A DNA stretch of 64,000 nt. Origin: Otis tarda. Its lineage: Eukaryota > Chordata > Aves > Otidiformes > Otididae. A program made the translations under genes and the position numbers. Below are positions 33,509 to 47,605 of this stretch, piece after piece. Positions within the stretch are counted from its first letter, which is position 1. The number at the start of each line of letters is the position of its first letter. The notes beneath the pieces are model-generated. The model was not told the origin of the DNA and made no database searches. It saw nothing but the letters and a program-made list of their open reading frames with translations. The stretch lies in NCBI GenBank assembly GCA_026413225.1, contig CM048554.1:10184001-10248000 (forward strand). The letters run 5' to 3'.

Positions 33509-35344
33509 AGACCAAAAAGTACCTGCACGGAACAACATTACCAGTGTCTGATCTGGCTGCGTTAAAACTTGGAGGCGCAAGAAGAGGAATTGCTTTGAAA
33601 ACTGCTTTGTGCTCAGTGATGTGGGCACTCCGGGAAGGTTTTAGTGGGGACGAGGGGATTCGGCAATGCCTTTCTTGTCCATGTGTATTATTTTGGTGGG
33701 GTGTTTTTGTTTTCTTAAGCGGTGGGGCCAGAGGACTGAGCTCTGAAAGTGTTTTGCTTTTATTTTCTCATCTGTTTCTTTTGCAGCACCATTGGTGTCT
33801 CGTAGCTTGAAACACAAGGTTCTTCATGCTTCCTCTTCCTGTGCCTGATACAAAATAGGGGCGTCAGGAAAGCCTTCAGTTTTGCTGAAACAAAATAGAT
33901 ACTGTGGAGTTACACTTCACACCTGCTGCGTGGCAGACTGATTCTTGGCTGCCGCTGGGGAATCTGTCTCAACCATTTTTTACTGTGCTTTGAGTCAGCG
34001 CAGTGTCAGCCTTTGTTAGTCTGCTGCCAGCTTTCCTTTTAGGTGTCGTTTCTTTGATGCTCTTGAGGCACAGTAGTTAAGTGCAGGTTGTCTACATCGC
34101 TTGCGAACAGTATGTCGGTGTATTGAACCACTGGTTGTGTTCCCAACGTTCCTGAGCTGTCACGAAAGAGAGTTTGAAAGTTTTTAGTATGTTTCAGGAC
34201 AGACGACTGGAGCCGTGTGAATCTGGCACTTTTTGGACACAATCCTGAAATTCAGCAGGGGAAAAGCATTCTTGCGTGGCTCCGGCTGCCCTGTGAACAT
34301 CTGCCAGGTCACGCTTGAAAAGAGACATCCACACCCACTGCAGCTTTTCACCTGGGTGGCAAAAAGTTCCCTGCGCGCAGATAAAATGGCCATTGCTGCC
34401 AGCCGGCATTGGGCTGCCTTTGGATGCAGGATCATCTTTTGCCAGTTGTGTGCCAGAAGCTTCTCTCAGAAATTGTCGATATCGCCCATGTGAACATTCA
34501 CGCTGGGCGACTGTGCCAAATGTGGAGAACGTCGGCTTCTGTTGGCCAGTGCCTTTCCGTTTGCTACAGCCTTTTCCTAGAGAAAGAATGCAGTTGGTGC
34601 TTTGTCCCGTGTCTGATGGCTTCCGTGAGAACGAAGCCGAACGAGCCTTTCCTCGAGCCGAAGGGTTCTGTGTCGTAGCGTTATCTCGTGAATGGCTTTC
34701 AGCTGCTCGCAGGAGCTACTGGCCTTTACTTTGAAAGGAGAAATAGCTTGTGGTCACTGGAGGCTCCCACGGCCAAAAAAAAACCTCTGGCGTTTCCTTG
34801 GCTTCGTTTGAAGCCCCTTCCTCCTTGCCCTCTACACGGAGCATGGGGAGAAGCTCATTCCCTCCTTATTTGCAGCATCCTTGTAGATACTGAAAGGCCC
34901 CTGCCCTTGGCAAGGGTTTACGCTGCCAGAGAAGGGAAGGGATTTGTTGCTCCTTTCCCACAGCCCCCTCTCTGCTGTCGTTTTGTGTTGGGACTGCCTG
35001 AATACAGGTGAAGTCTTGGATACTGACTTTCTCTGAGTGGGGATTGAAATGTCGCTCTTTAGTTAGAAGAATGTGCTTTAATGTGTCAAGTAAATGAAAA
35101 TGCGTTTTCCGTTTCATTTGATTTTTCTTTGCTCCTCTCGCCCCTTCACTATGCTGCCGTGGCAAACCAAAGCTGTGTCTGGAGAAGGAGGGAAGGAGAG
35201 ATTTCTGTATGCTGAACTGGGGAGTTTTACCAACTTGATTGCCACTTGACTCCTTGATGTTTTTGCTGCAGGGAGTCGAGGTGAACGTTGTGGGCACTGA
35301 CATGGAAGAGCTCCTCTCGGGGGGTGCGGGGGAACCAAAGCAGG

Positions 35345-36526
35345 TGTCAAGTGGGCCTCACCATTCCTGTGCCAAGCTGTGCGTGGCCTCAGCCCTCCCA
35401 GCAGCCCGGAGCCCTCCCGCTCCCCCCGTGCCGGGGCTGTGTCGGGCCGAGCAGTGCCGGCTGGCTCAGCCTGGCCTGGCCCGGCCCGGGGCTGCCGAAG
35501 GGCGGGAGGCCCGGGGCCCGGCTGGGGCTGCCGGGCCTGTCGCCTAGCAACGGGTGGCAGGGCGCTCGCCATTGGCCGCGGCCAGAGGCGTCGAAGCCGG
35601 CGGCCAATGGGGTGGCGCTGTGCGGCCGGGGAGAGAGGCTGGGGTGGGCACAGGGGAGCCTCCGCCCGGCCTGCCCCGGGGCGGGGTCGGCACGGCCTCG
35701 CTGCGGGGCCCGGCCCGGGCCAGGGCCTGGCTGGAGCCGGGCTGTGCCAGGACAGAGCCGCCTCAGCGAGCCCTCCCCAGGAGCGGCCGGAGCAGGTCTG
35801 TGGCACGGGGTTGGGGCTTGCCCCAGCTTTGGCTTCAGGCGGGGTTTGGCCGGGGCCGGGGCGCGGTCCGAGGCGAGGGGCCGTCGGGGCTGGGCAGGGC
35901 TGGGCAGGGCTTGCCTGCGCTGGGCTCGTGTGCCCGGCCCGGCCCGGCCCTGCTGGGCTTTCCAGCCGGGGCCGGGCCCTGGGGCGGGCTCTGCCTTGGG
36001 CGCCGCTTTCTGTCGCTGCTCCTGGCAGAGCTGCAGGCGGGCGGGAAGCTGTGCCGGGCTGCTCTCGGCTCTGGCCGGGGCTCTCGGCGCCCCCTTTCCC
36101 CGGGGCTCCCTCCCCTCCGCTGCCCCCCGGCCCCGGGTGCACGCGCGGCTTCGGGAAGCTTCGGGCCGTACCGGGCGGCGCGAGGCGAGGGCGGGCGTTG
36201 GCGGCAGCGGGGCGCTGCGCGTGGAGCTGCCAGCGGCCGGAGCGGCGCGGCCCGGAGGAGGAGGAGGAGGAGGAGGAGGAGGAGGGAGGGGCGCGGTGGT
36301 TTCGGGGAGGAGCGGAGCCCGTGTCCCGAGGTGGTGGCGAGGGGAGAGAGCCGCTGTCCTGCGGGGAGCGGGCGGCGGGCAGCCTGGCGAGAGGTGCGGA
36401 GCCTGGGCCCGGCCCCGCCGGGAGGTGGCGGCGCTGGCAGCGGCACCGGCTGTGCTCCGGGCCGTGGGACGGGGGTGTCACCGTGGGTGTTTGGAGCCTG
36501 AGGTGCCAGCAGCTGGGAGGCTGAGG
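35345..36526. promoter_or_regulatory. CpG island, candidate promoter, copy 3
   Basis: This is the same island, with its X-box at 35539-35551. It lies about 10 kb upstream, on the minus strand, of the syntabulin-like exons of copy 2. Confidence 0.75.
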
Positions 36527-37277
36527 TGAGCTGAGATCAGCTGAGGCTTCTCTTCCTCGATATAGAATGAACAGTGTGTGTATAGAACATGTCGGGGTGT
36601 GCATATATATTCATTCTCGAAAGACGTATGTTTGCACGTAGCTGCGCGTGTCTCTCCGTAGGTATTGTGTACCTGCTTGCTGCATCTTTAACGTGTAGCT
36701 CCCGTGTGTATGAATGTATCTAGATGGTGTCGTAGCTGTGTGTATTTTATATCCAGCCAAAAATGGCCTCACTCGGGCAATGCAGGACTTGTTCTGTACG
36801 TCGAATATGTACTGCCCGCATATAGCGTGTGCGAAATGAAGAGAGCTTCGGCTAAGCAAGGTGTAAGATACACACTGTGTTGTTAAAGCCTCGTTCGCAG
36901 ATAGAAAAACCTCAGGAAACCTTTTCCGCGCGTGCGCAGTAAATATGCTGTCAAGTTCTAGTCAGCCTGCAGAAGGGAAACGGGAAGTAGTACGAACCCT
37001 TTTGTCCATCTGCGGAGTCTCTGCTGTCTGAATGTCTTCTGACTTCAGCCTGGGGAGCTGGGCTGAGTCTGCTTGAGTTGCCAGAGATGGGGCATTTGTG
37101 CTGCTTGTGTATGTCCTGTGGAGCAGGCAAAGAGAGAGGGTGAGGTGAGAGTGAGCAGAGGAGCAGAGGAGTGTCTCGCGGGTGAAAGAGGAGCTCTGCA
37201 GGTGGTCATTTGAAGGGACTGAGGGGAATGTTTTGGGAGCCACCTTGCACCTGGGCCACAAAGGGCCTTCTCTGAGT

Positions 37278-37729
37278 TGCCAGAGGAGCCCCGCGTCTCG
37301 TCGTGTGACGCCGGAAGAGCCCCGCATCGCGTTGTGTTGCGCCAGAGCCGCGCCGCTGCAGATCGTGCCTACTCCGAAGTTGTTGCCTCTGCGACAGCCG
37401 CTGGCTGCAGGAGCCCTGTGCCTTTGCGCTGCTGGCCGGATGGGCCCAGTGCCCTCTTTGCGCTGGCCGGAGGATCCAAACGCCCTTTTTCCACTGGCTG
37501 GAGGAGCCCCGCACCCTTTTTCCACTCTGCGGAGGAGCCCTGCTCATTTTGCCGCTGGCTGCAGTAGCCCTGCACCCTTTTCTTCAGATGGCCGCAGAAG
37601 CCTAACGGCCTTTTATGCCAGAGGAGCCCCACGCCCTTTTTCTGCTGGCCGGAGGAGCCCAGTTCCTTTATGCCACTGGCCAGAGGAGTCCCGCGGCCTT
37701 TTTCCGCTGACTGCAGGAGCAGGAGCTGG
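37278..37729 (+). repeat. Degenerate ~33 bp minisatellite, copy 3
   Basis: Sequence and unit number are the same as in copy 1. Confidence 0.8.
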
Positions 37730-37896
37730 CTGCATTTATACACAATGCCCTTATACACAGTATTTCCAAGGGCTCAAATGACTGTCAGATTCCAACACAG
37801 AGACTTGAAAACATTACTATTTCAAGTGCAGCCCTGTTTTCCTCATCCCTCTTTCTCTCTGCCTCAGCCAGCTGGTGCCCAGGGACAGAGGGGACT

Positions 37897-39539
37897 TCAG
37901 GTTTGGACACTGAAGGGTGCACGGCGTAAAGAGGGCAGGGCCAGCAGGCAGCAGCCACCAAGCAAGGCCCCCATGTTGCAAATGGGATTTGTTCCTCCTC
38001 TCCAAGCACTGAAAGCCCACAGGACAGTTGGAACAACAGGGGCTGCTACAGCCAGGACATCTCCGACGAGGCTGCTGCTCCAGCACCTCCTCCTTAGTCC
38101 TGCTGAGGCCTCACTGGGTTGCAGCCCACTGTCTGCCACCTCCTCCAGAGCTTGGTCCTCTGTCATGAGACTGTCTGGCAGTGTGGCACACCACGCCAAC
38201 GTGTACCCCAGGCGCTGCCCGTGTCTCTCAGAGCTGTCCTGAGCCATCTTCACGATCTGCAGCAAAGATTCCAGGGTCTTGTTTTCAATCGTTGTGTCTC
38301 TGAAGCATTGCTCAATTTCTTCATCTTTCTCAGCCAAGCTAGTTTTCATGCTTTCAATAACCTGCTTGAGTTCTTCAATTTCCCTTCTTGCTTGCAAGCA
38401 GGCGAGCTCCGTCTCCACACGCTTACACTCTTCCTCAATCCAGTCTTCCTTCATCCGTCCCAGCTGAGCTTTCAGCTCTTCTATTTCTGTTTCCCTGTAG
38501 CAAAACACAACTGTTGTAACACTTCTGCTGAGGAAAAACAGCCAGGGCTCCCACCCCAAAATGCTCCCAAGTCAGTCTTTCTAACTCTGATTTCTGAAGT
38601 GAAATATACCTTTCTTTAAGTTTGCTCCCAGATTCCTTCAGCCTTCTTTTCAAATGCCGTACTCCTCTAACTTCTTTCTGCTGCCGAGGAACCAAATACC
38701 GCTCTGGATTTTCTACCTTAATGCTGGGATCGTCACCGCAAGTGATGTATCTCCTTGATCGCCTGAAAAGAAAAAAAACCCAAACCATCACATAACATCA
38801 CTCCTACAGTCCTTCAGTCCTGGGGAAAGGAGAAACATCCCTGTTTTTCTGATTAGAAAGCTTGAGTCATTTGGGGCTCCTCAGCGTCCGCACAAGTGAC
38901 GGCCTCTGGCAAATCCAAGTACTGGAGGAAACGGCTGATCTGTGGCTCTAGTGCCAAATTTACTCTTTAGTGTACTTGCCTTCAGTGCCATTGGAGCAAA
39001 TGAGACATTTAACTGCAAAATACGCAGCCATCCTCTCAGCCAAAATGGGTGCTGTGCCCAAGAGCAGCCAGCCGGGCCACTGGCAAGGGCACCCAGCTGC
39101 AGACACAGCCAGGTGAGGTAGCGTGTGGACTGAGTTCAGCTCCACACCTGAGTTATGAAGCTGAGCACCCTGAAACCCAGATTCACCCTATCGAGCTTTA
39201 GGTGCGCATGTGACGTGCTTGGCTGTTGAGCTGCCTGGGAGAGAGAGGGAAACAGCAGCAGCTTGGTGGCAATTTCTTCTCTGCCATGTGTGTCGCATGC
39301 TCTGGCAGGTATTTGAGAGCACACTGCCTCCCAGATGGTTTCAGATCTCCCAGTACTGAGAGTGCATGTGCTGGCTGCAAGAGCGTACATGGTAGGCTGT
39401 CTCAGCTCTAGCTCTATTCAGGAAAAATGGCTTTGCCTACGTGCGAGAGAAAGCAGATCTTCTGATTCCAGCCGCAGACACAGGGCCTTCAGGCTCTGAA
39501 ATCCTGCCTGGGCTGCTTGAGGAGCTAAAATCGGCTTCC
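37897..39539 (-). CDS. SYBU: Syntabulin-like gene, 3' part, copy 3
   Basis: Exons lie at 39539-39441, 38762-38610 and 38494-37897 on the minus strand. Reading frames and splice sites are unchanged, and I saw no coding difference from copies 1 and 2. Confidence 0.75.
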
Positions 39540-42505
39540 CTGCCGGGACAGGAAAAGGAAAGAGTGAAAATGGAAATTACAACTCCAAGAATGTTTTGAA
39601 AAGAACAGGGAATCATCCACACCCTTCCTTTGTCCGTCCTGTGTGAATTTTAGAAGTTAGGTGAATTGGCTGGCTCGGGTCTCGCCCTGTCCAGCAGCCC
39701 GGCAGCTAAGGCGCTCCCTGCACAAGTCCCACTCCTCATCTCCTACTCATCTCCTACTTGCAGTCAGAGCCGTGGCTCTCTCACGGAGCAAGCGCAAGAC
39801 TGAGCTCGAGGCTGCAGGCATCCTGAGGCGTGAATCTCCCTTCAGCGGTGCGCGTCCCACTTTCTGTACAGCTGGAGCGGTATCGGGACAATGAGCGGGC
39901 CAGAGAGAGAGGGGAGTTGTGGTGTGCCTGCTGGGAACTCGGCTTCCACCTCCCAGTAAAGCAGGTACTAAATTATACAAAGTGGAACAGCTTCCCTGGG
40001 TACAGACTCCCTGCATCCCCTCAGCCTGCCCAGCAGCCTGCTCTTAGCACACTGGCACATCCCAACTTCTCGCCTGCCACTGCGTCGTGCCCCATTTCCT
40101 GGGTCCCAGCACAGGACGGTGAGAGGAGGGAGACGTGACTCAGATTTGCTGATTCCCCTGGCTGGAAGAAGGTTCAGACAATACCAGCCCGGGGGTAAAC
40201 AGAGACTTTTGTTCAAGAGTTAGGCTCATTGGCAAATCATTGGGTAGCAGAAATGCTTATTGTTTACCAGGCATGTGAGGATTTTATGCCTTTACTTACT
40301 AGAAAAAAGATAAGTAAGAAGAAAGAGAAGGGGGGAGACAGAGAGAGAGAGAAAGAAAGAGAAAGATATCAACGGTCCGGGTTCCAGCGTAGGTGCAGCC
40401 AATGGGGGTCTGTGGTTTGTGGGAGCGCTCATCCAGAAAATCCTATTCTTTGCTGGAGCCAAGGCTTTTTATCAAGGTAACCTGTCCCTCCTACCATAGG
40501 TGATGCTTAGCATGATGCAGGCAGCGTTAGGTGACATTTAGCGTCACCTAGGCTGGCTTACGCATTATGTAACTTAGTATGAGCTCCTAAACCTTCAGTT
40601 ACATACTCGGGGGTTCACTTGGAATATGCATTTCGGTGTTGACGAGGAGTTAAGGAGGCAAAGTTCCCTCAGCAGACAGGGTCTCTTTAGAAATGCGGTA
40701 ATGGGCTAAGGCAAGGCCACCTTATGTCCATCCCCCAGCCACACCCGGTTGCAGTGTCACCGTAACCCTTCCGCCCTGGCAGGGACACAGATTTAGAGGC
40801 TCCGGGGGTCTCCTTGCCCCCTGCTCCCTTATCAAGCTTTGCCTCCTGCTCTTGTTTGCAGCCTTCTGAGCAAAACCAGTTCCCTGCTCCAGGGGGTCAC
40901 AAGTTAGCCTTAGTCAGTTGGTCTCCTACAGGCACTCTTCTCCTTTGTGCTCAAGCCCATGCTCCAAAAGAGGCAGGCAGATCTCCAGAGAAGTTTCTTT
41001 TCCCTTTACTGAACTCAGTAACACGGAGCTCCTCCTCTTTCTTTTTCGTAATTTGTGAGGAAGCAGATAAGTACCTAACTGCACAAGGTTTGTGCCCGAG
41101 ACCCCGAACTGCAGCTGGCCTCTGCTGCCAGCCCAGAGCTGAGCAGTTCATTAGTTAGGACAGACGGGATTCAGGCTTCTACTTGCCCATTCCTCCTGTG
41201 TAGCTTGCTGACTTCTTTTCTGGACCCTCCATTGCTGCCGTGGCGGCCGTGCGCTTGCTGCGGCCTCAGAGCCTTCTGAACAAGAGGAGATACACACGTA
41301 TTGAGAGGCCACAGCCCAACCACTCATTGCCTGCGTCTCTCCTAAGCAACAGCAGCAACAATTTCTTACAAGGGAGCGGATCACAACATTTGTGATGCAG
41401 AATTACAAGATTGTTTTTCTAGGCCATTTAACAGCAACTTGTAGATTTCAGTTCAAAAAGACCAAACACTTTAAAGCCAAAACCACTCTTTGTAGCTGCT
41501 GCTTTGCTTATTCTCGTTTCAAAGAAATATGTGGCTATTTGAACGTTTTCCACATCAATGCAACTAAATTAACGTAAATTCAAGCTTTTAATCTGAAATA
41601 GACCAAAATCCAAACTAAAATAATGGCGTTAGAATAATAGTTTTTACCTGACATTTTAAGCATCTTTTGCTCAAAATATTTAGATTCTGATTATATTCCA
41701 AGAGCACCTTTTCCCCTTCCCTGCAATTTACTTAGCTTTTGTCCTAAGAATACTTCATTCCTGCTGACTAACAAAATTCACAGTGCGCAGTTCCTACTTG
41801 AAGAGCCAAGCGTGATCTTCAAACACCAACTTTCTCTTGCAACTGAATGTCAAACTGACTTCTGTTTCTGTTTGATTGAGGTATTCTATCTCTAAGATTC
41901 CCATTCCCTGTAAGGACAAATATATTTTATATAAAATTTCACCTGTGTGACTGCAGTTCTACAGTTAGCAAGAATCACGTCATATTGATATTTAATTTTC
42001 AATGTTTATCTTTTGTAACATAAGGAGACCTGTAGATTCCAACTTCACCCCTCTGAATTACAGATACAAAAGGATTTTTGCCAGGCAGATGAGCTCCAAC
42101 GGGATCTGCTGGCTGTGGGTCTGTTGGCCCAACTGGGAGGAAACATTCCAAAACTGCCATGGGGACCCAAACATTCCAAAGAATGCAGGAGGGGGCGGGG
42201 CTATGCAAATGACGGATCCCCCAACAGCCGCTTCCACCCCACCGCCATCCACCAGACCTCAAAGCGCTGGTTGCCTTCCAGACCTCACAGCCCCGACTGT
42301 GACAACACACCAAACCTTTGCAGGGTGACACCCCTCCACGCTCAACTCTGCGACGCAAGCTGTGAGGACAGCACAGGCATGAACCCGGACACGGCATCCT
42401 GGCTGTAGAGGGCAAGGTGTGCGTGTTCATCTCCCTCTGAAAGACAAAAAAATAACATTAGAACCCCTCAAGCTGACGCAAGAACAGCTTTAACTCATCT
42501 AAACC

Positions 42506-42834
42506 TGTTGGAACACCGGAACGGAATAATCACAAACTCCTCATGGAGGTAAGCATGATCTTCGTTTATTGAGGGCTTTGCTCACCCAGTTACAGGATTT
42601 TCAGGGTTGCACGCGGGGGTAGGCTTATTACTATTGGATACAGGGTTTGCAGCACGCGCTGATACTGTGTGACTGATTGGATATATGCAAATAAGCACGA
42701 GCATCTACGTCTTATTCTCCTCCCCTGCTTGCGGTGAGCGCATCCTGTTCAACATCCTCTTTCCTGATTTCAGCATGGCTGTTTACCACTTACTTGTCCT
42801 TCAATAAGACCTCAAGGTCACTGGAACTGTAACA
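42506..42834 (-). mobile_element. LTR-like element, copy 3
   Basis: It has the same ends and signals and is identical in length to copy 1. Confidence 0.5.
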
Positions 42835-45371
42835 GAAAGCCGGGTTGTGCAGACAGGCCTCAGATAGCACATTATGCCCTTGTTCAGCGGGGATATTCTC
42901 TACATGAACCAGACAGATGTTTCCAACACAGAAGACGTTTCCATGATCCTAGCTTTTTCAAGCTCTCTTCTGCCTTCTCTTCCTCGCCTTAAACAACAAC
43001 AACAACAACAACTCCCTTCACCCTACGAGTGATCCTTCTTCAGAGACCATGTTTTCCAAAACCCTGATCCTTCTTAGCCGGATGTTCCAGCTGCCTCTGG
43101 TTGGTGTGTGTGTGTCTTCACTGAACGGTGATCCTCAGCAAGGGACTCTGGCAGCAGGGATATAACAGGGGACACCAGCGCAGTCATGACTGTGGGGGCA
43201 GTTTTTCATCAGGCGTCAACAATCTGGTGGAGACGAAAGTCTGTCAGTCTGTTTCCACCTCAGCAGAGGTCATTACAGCCCCCCCAGCTCCCTGGTGGCA
43301 GCAGGGAGCTGTTTCACAGAGCTGGCTGTGGTGTTGCCCCAAAGGGCAGGTAAGAAGGGTCAGAAACGCAGGCGCGTTCCAAACCCAAATTCCGTCTGTC
43401 AGGCAGAATTATTGGTGTGGAATAAAGGAAGCCTGGCCCAAGCACTGAGCTGCAGGTGCGGGGCAGGGGGAGCAGAAGCCAGCCAGGGGCTTTGTGCTCA
43501 GGGAGCTCCGGTCTTCCTGTGCTGGCCATGGGCAGAAGGGGCCTGGCTTGGGAAATGCCCATGGCCGTGTCCATCACCCCCGAGCCCAGCAGGAGCTGCC
43601 TGAGCAGGGTTAATTCTGGCACTGCCCTGCTTTGGGGAGCATGATTGACAGGACTGTGTGGAGTGATCTGTTGAGAGCGGTGTCACAAATGTGCCTTTCC
43701 TTGTGGTGAGGGTGCATGTTGCTCTTCCAGCCCTGCTACTCGCAAGGGGAGGAGGAAGGGACTTGCTTTCACAGAGGCCTCCCCTGCCTCCTGCTTCTGA
43801 AAGTCTTGCGGGGTCTGGTTGAAAGTGGGCTGGCTTGCGCATGGCTTTCCATGCTGGGTACGCGTTTGCAGAATTTGCTGCATTCTGGTGTTTGGCAGCC
43901 CAGAAATGAGTCTGGCTGCTTTCTTGTTGTTGTAGAGCAGAGTGTAGCACTGCTGCTTGTCTCTTGCAGCATTTTCTGATGAGCTTGGAAGTCAGATGCG
44001 GCGACTCGAGCAGACTGGTCACCACGCTGGCTTCTCAGCAATGGAGAGCAGGGACCCGTTCTAAGGTGACTTTCCAGCTTCAGGTAGGAAACTCAAGCTG
44101 CAGTGAAAGAGCATTCTGCAGGTGAAGAGGTGAACGGAAGCCAGAGTTGGTAGAAAGGAGTGTCCGGCTTAGCTGACACCTCATCCAGATTTCAGGAGCG
44201 AGTGTAGAGGTACCCCCTGTGTTCATGCTCTGCCCCTGCTGCTGCTGCCTCGCCCTTCAAAGCCAGGTGTTTGATTCCTTTTCCTGACTGACAGCCAGGT
44301 GTAGCCTTGTTATGGTCTGATTTGGATGAGAGGAAGGCCCCCTTGTGTTTTAGCTTAACTGAGGCAAGTGTGGGAGGCTAGGTGCAGCTAAAGGAAAATC
44401 TCGCTGTGCTTTTGGTCACCTCAAGCGAGATTAAGACACAAACGAGGTCAAATTCTGTGCAACCAGACTTAGTTGTATTCTGAAAAGGTGCATAATAGTA
44501 GCAATAGGACAGAGTGAGAAGAAAAGGTGGAAATTAAGCAAGCGTTTGGGATCGAGTTGCAAGAATAGTCACCACCATGGATCCACGGTGTCTCGGGGGT
44601 CCAAATCTCTCAGTGCTTCAGCAGTGGGCGATCGCAGAGAGAGCTTGTCTGAACAGTGTTTTTATCCCTCTGGAGGGCTGCGGCCCCTCACCAGCTGCAC
44701 GTCCTCACACCTCTGCATCCGTGCATCCACTCCATGACCCTGGCCCCGCTCCTCACCCAGTTGTTACCTGAATTACAAACCAGGCGTCTCTGGGGCCTTG
44801 CAATCGTCCTTATCCTGTCCAGCAGCTGGAGGAATGCCCCGCTTAGATAGTTGGGAGGAATTTCTCGCTTGACCAAGCAATCCTTTGAGACAAAGCCTCT
44901 GCAGTTCAGTCTCTCACACCACCCGTGGCTCAGAGATTGCTTCAGGACCCAGGGCGGTTTTAAGAAGAGGTAGTTAAGTAGTGAAAGTCAGAAAAGAGCA
45001 TTTTATGCAGTCGGTATGGAATAACGTCAGGTGAAACAGTGGTTAGAAATGGCATATTGGTTACAACACATTGAGTTAATTGAAAGAGTAATAGATGGCA
45101 AAAACATTAACGCAGCGAAGCCATAGAACAAATAAAAGACTAACATTTAGCAACCAGAAACGAGCACGGTAGTTAAGATTTGTTCATGGTTCTGAGTGGT
45201 TAGCAGAAGGTGGTGATTGTCCACAGTGGCAATTGCAGGGAAAACAAGTGTAAATCAACCGAGTAATCATAATAATGCCTAAAAGAGTAATCAGTCCCAA
45301 ATGGGATACCAGATAAGTGTAAGACACTTTGTTTTCTTTAAAGCCCAAACAGACAGCAACAAGAAGAATCC

Positions 45372-45960
45372 CTAGGGAGTTTTCTCCATGGCTTCGTGTC
45401 TTTCCTGAGAACTAGTGGGCTGCTGCGAGACAGTTTTATGGGGGCAGTTAGCCACCGTGTGCGTGATGCTCTGACAGCAATGGCACTTCTTTGGCTGCGG
45501 AGGTAGACTGCATTCTTTAGTGTGGTGGTCGAGGCCGCCACAGTTGTACCATCTATCTCCCCTTGTTTTTCTTTTTTGTACTGTCTTCCCTTTGGGTCGC
45601 CTTTCACTTCCTAAACAGGGGCTCCCACCAGGGCCTGTTACCTGTCTTGATTCAAGGCCTCTGGAAGATTTTTTTAAAAGTAAATTCCACTGGTTCTCCT
45701 CCTTTTAGGCTTCTAAATCCTTTCATGTAAAGCTTGCTTTGGTGTACAAAGGCATCAACTGGAGACTCCAAGGGGCTTTCCTCATGGTTGCTCATGGAGA
45801 TGAACCCGAATCCCGTTTTCACATTGAACCATTTGCAGTGGCCGGTCCCCTGCAAAACCTGGGATTCCCCTTCTTCTTTCTGCTCCGGCAACTTCCCGGG
45901 CTCGTCTCCGCTTTTACTCGGCCTTGCTGAGCCTGAGGAGACCTTCTTGATTGACCTCAT
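45372..45960 (-). pseudogene. LIN28B: LIN28B-like processed pseudogene, copy 4
   Basis: The cold-shock frame is at 45960-45652 and the TAG closing the zinc-knuckle frame is at 45372-45374. No copy-specific change was seen. Confidence 0.85.
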
Positions 45961-46473
45961 CGCCTTCTGAGGAACCTATTCGCGAAGAAGATGGCTGCAG
46001 ATGCTGACTGCGGCCCTCGTGGTAGGCTGATGGTCACGTTGTTTCTGCTTCGCGTAAAAGGGCATCCAGAATGCCCCAGCACTTCCTTCCGGAAGGGTCG
46101 GGTCACAGATTTTTCTGGCTTTGCGGTTCTGTTGTCCTTTACCTACTCAAATTCGTTATATATTGTTATAACTATAGTTACATAAAAGCAAGTTACATAA
46201 AAGCAAGTTACAAAATATGCTATGGGGTTTCTTCAGAAAAGAAAAGGGGGGGGGTGGAAAGAGAGGAAAAAAACTGGGTTATAGCTATGCTAGCCTCCAT
46301 TTCCTACCTCCTCATTATTCTTCCGTGCGTAACTGTACGTTCTACCCTGTGAGTTAGAAAGTTCCTCAGTCTGGTCTTAAGGTGCTATTTCAGCTTTAAG
46401 GACATCGATTAGGTCTTCCTCATCCTCCTTCTGCCGTAAGGGGGTGTAATTAGTCAGTTGAATCATTCGTGTG

Positions 46474-47352
46474 TTAACAGTTTTCATTAGAGTTGGTTTT
46501 GCACAAGATATTGCTAATACTTATGATGATTATTATTGCAGTGAACATTTTTACATATTGCACCAAAGTTTGCATCCAGCCAGCAACACTAAATCCGAAC
46601 CAACTAAATATTTTCGAAAGCTAGCTAGAATTCATGGATTTGTGGAGTTCATGAGTGTCTTTTGCTACTCGTCGTATTTTTTCCACTTGGACATTAAGGG
46701 CCTGGGTAACGTTAGGGATGTAGATACAACCATCAGTGCTGGAGAGGTTTAAGTAGCCACAAAATCCACTTTGATGTATAACCATCAGGTCTAGCGCCGT
46801 GCGGTTTTGAAGAGCCATTTTTGGTGTGGCTTGCAGTTGCTGATTAAGCAGCCGTATACTAGTCTCAGTAGCATCAGCTGGTTTTTCTACTTGATAGGCT
46901 AACTTATCTAACCATAATCGTGTTGGCACAGTGGCAACTCCAAGTCCCCAGGATCCTTCCGTTCCCCAGGCTGTGCGGGTGGCTTTTGGACAAAAGGCTG
47001 TAATTTTGGGGCATCCGTGGACTCCCCATTGGCTATTAACGTTTGTTACTGCATCCCTTAGCCGTTCAGCCCTTCCTGGCTTATGCGGTTTCGTGAAGCG
47101 TTTGAACAGGCCGTTTGTCCGTTGCACAATCCCATTTGCCTGCGGATAATACAAGGTATGGTATACCCATGAAATTCCCTCCTGGGCTGCCCAGTCTTGG
47201 ACTGTTCTGGCAGTGAAGTGGGAACCACTGTCCGACTGAATTGACTGTGGCCTGGGGAAGCAGTCCTTTGAGACAAAGACTCTGCAGAGACCCGCCTCTT
47301 TTTGCCGCTCCCCGCACGAGACCCGCCTCTTTCTATGCCCGAGGAGCCCCAT
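46474..47352 (-). mobile_element. Endogenous retrovirus integrase-envelope remnant, copy 4
   Basis: The fused frame is at 47352-46621. Its translation is identical to copy 1. Confidence 0.8.
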
Positions 47353-47605
47353 GTCCTGGTGTAGCAGAGGAGCCCTGCATCGCGCCGCAGGAGCCGTTGA
47401 TTGCGCTGTGCTGCGCCTTCTTAGCCCTTCATTGTGCCGTTTGGGAGGAGCCCTTCATCGTGCCTCGCCGGAGGATCAGCGTTGGGTAGAGTGCTTTAGT
47501 TGATTCTTTCTCCTCTGGAGGAGAGAGACTAGCTAGGTGGTCTCTGGAAGGTCTTTTTAGTTCCATAGTTAGGATTCCTGAGTATCTGACATTTTTGCCC
47601 TGTAG

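Larger units (their letters stand above)
28555..42839. repeat. Array unit, copy 3 (14285 bp)
   Basis: This complete unit has C7 near 28990, a 4 bp insertion near 29970 shared with copies 4 and 5, an extra C near 29490 shared with copy 5, A9 instead of A7 near 34774, and G6 in the small candidate exon near 35320. Its last 2 kb carries a dense substitution cluster shared with copy 4. Confidence 0.97.
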
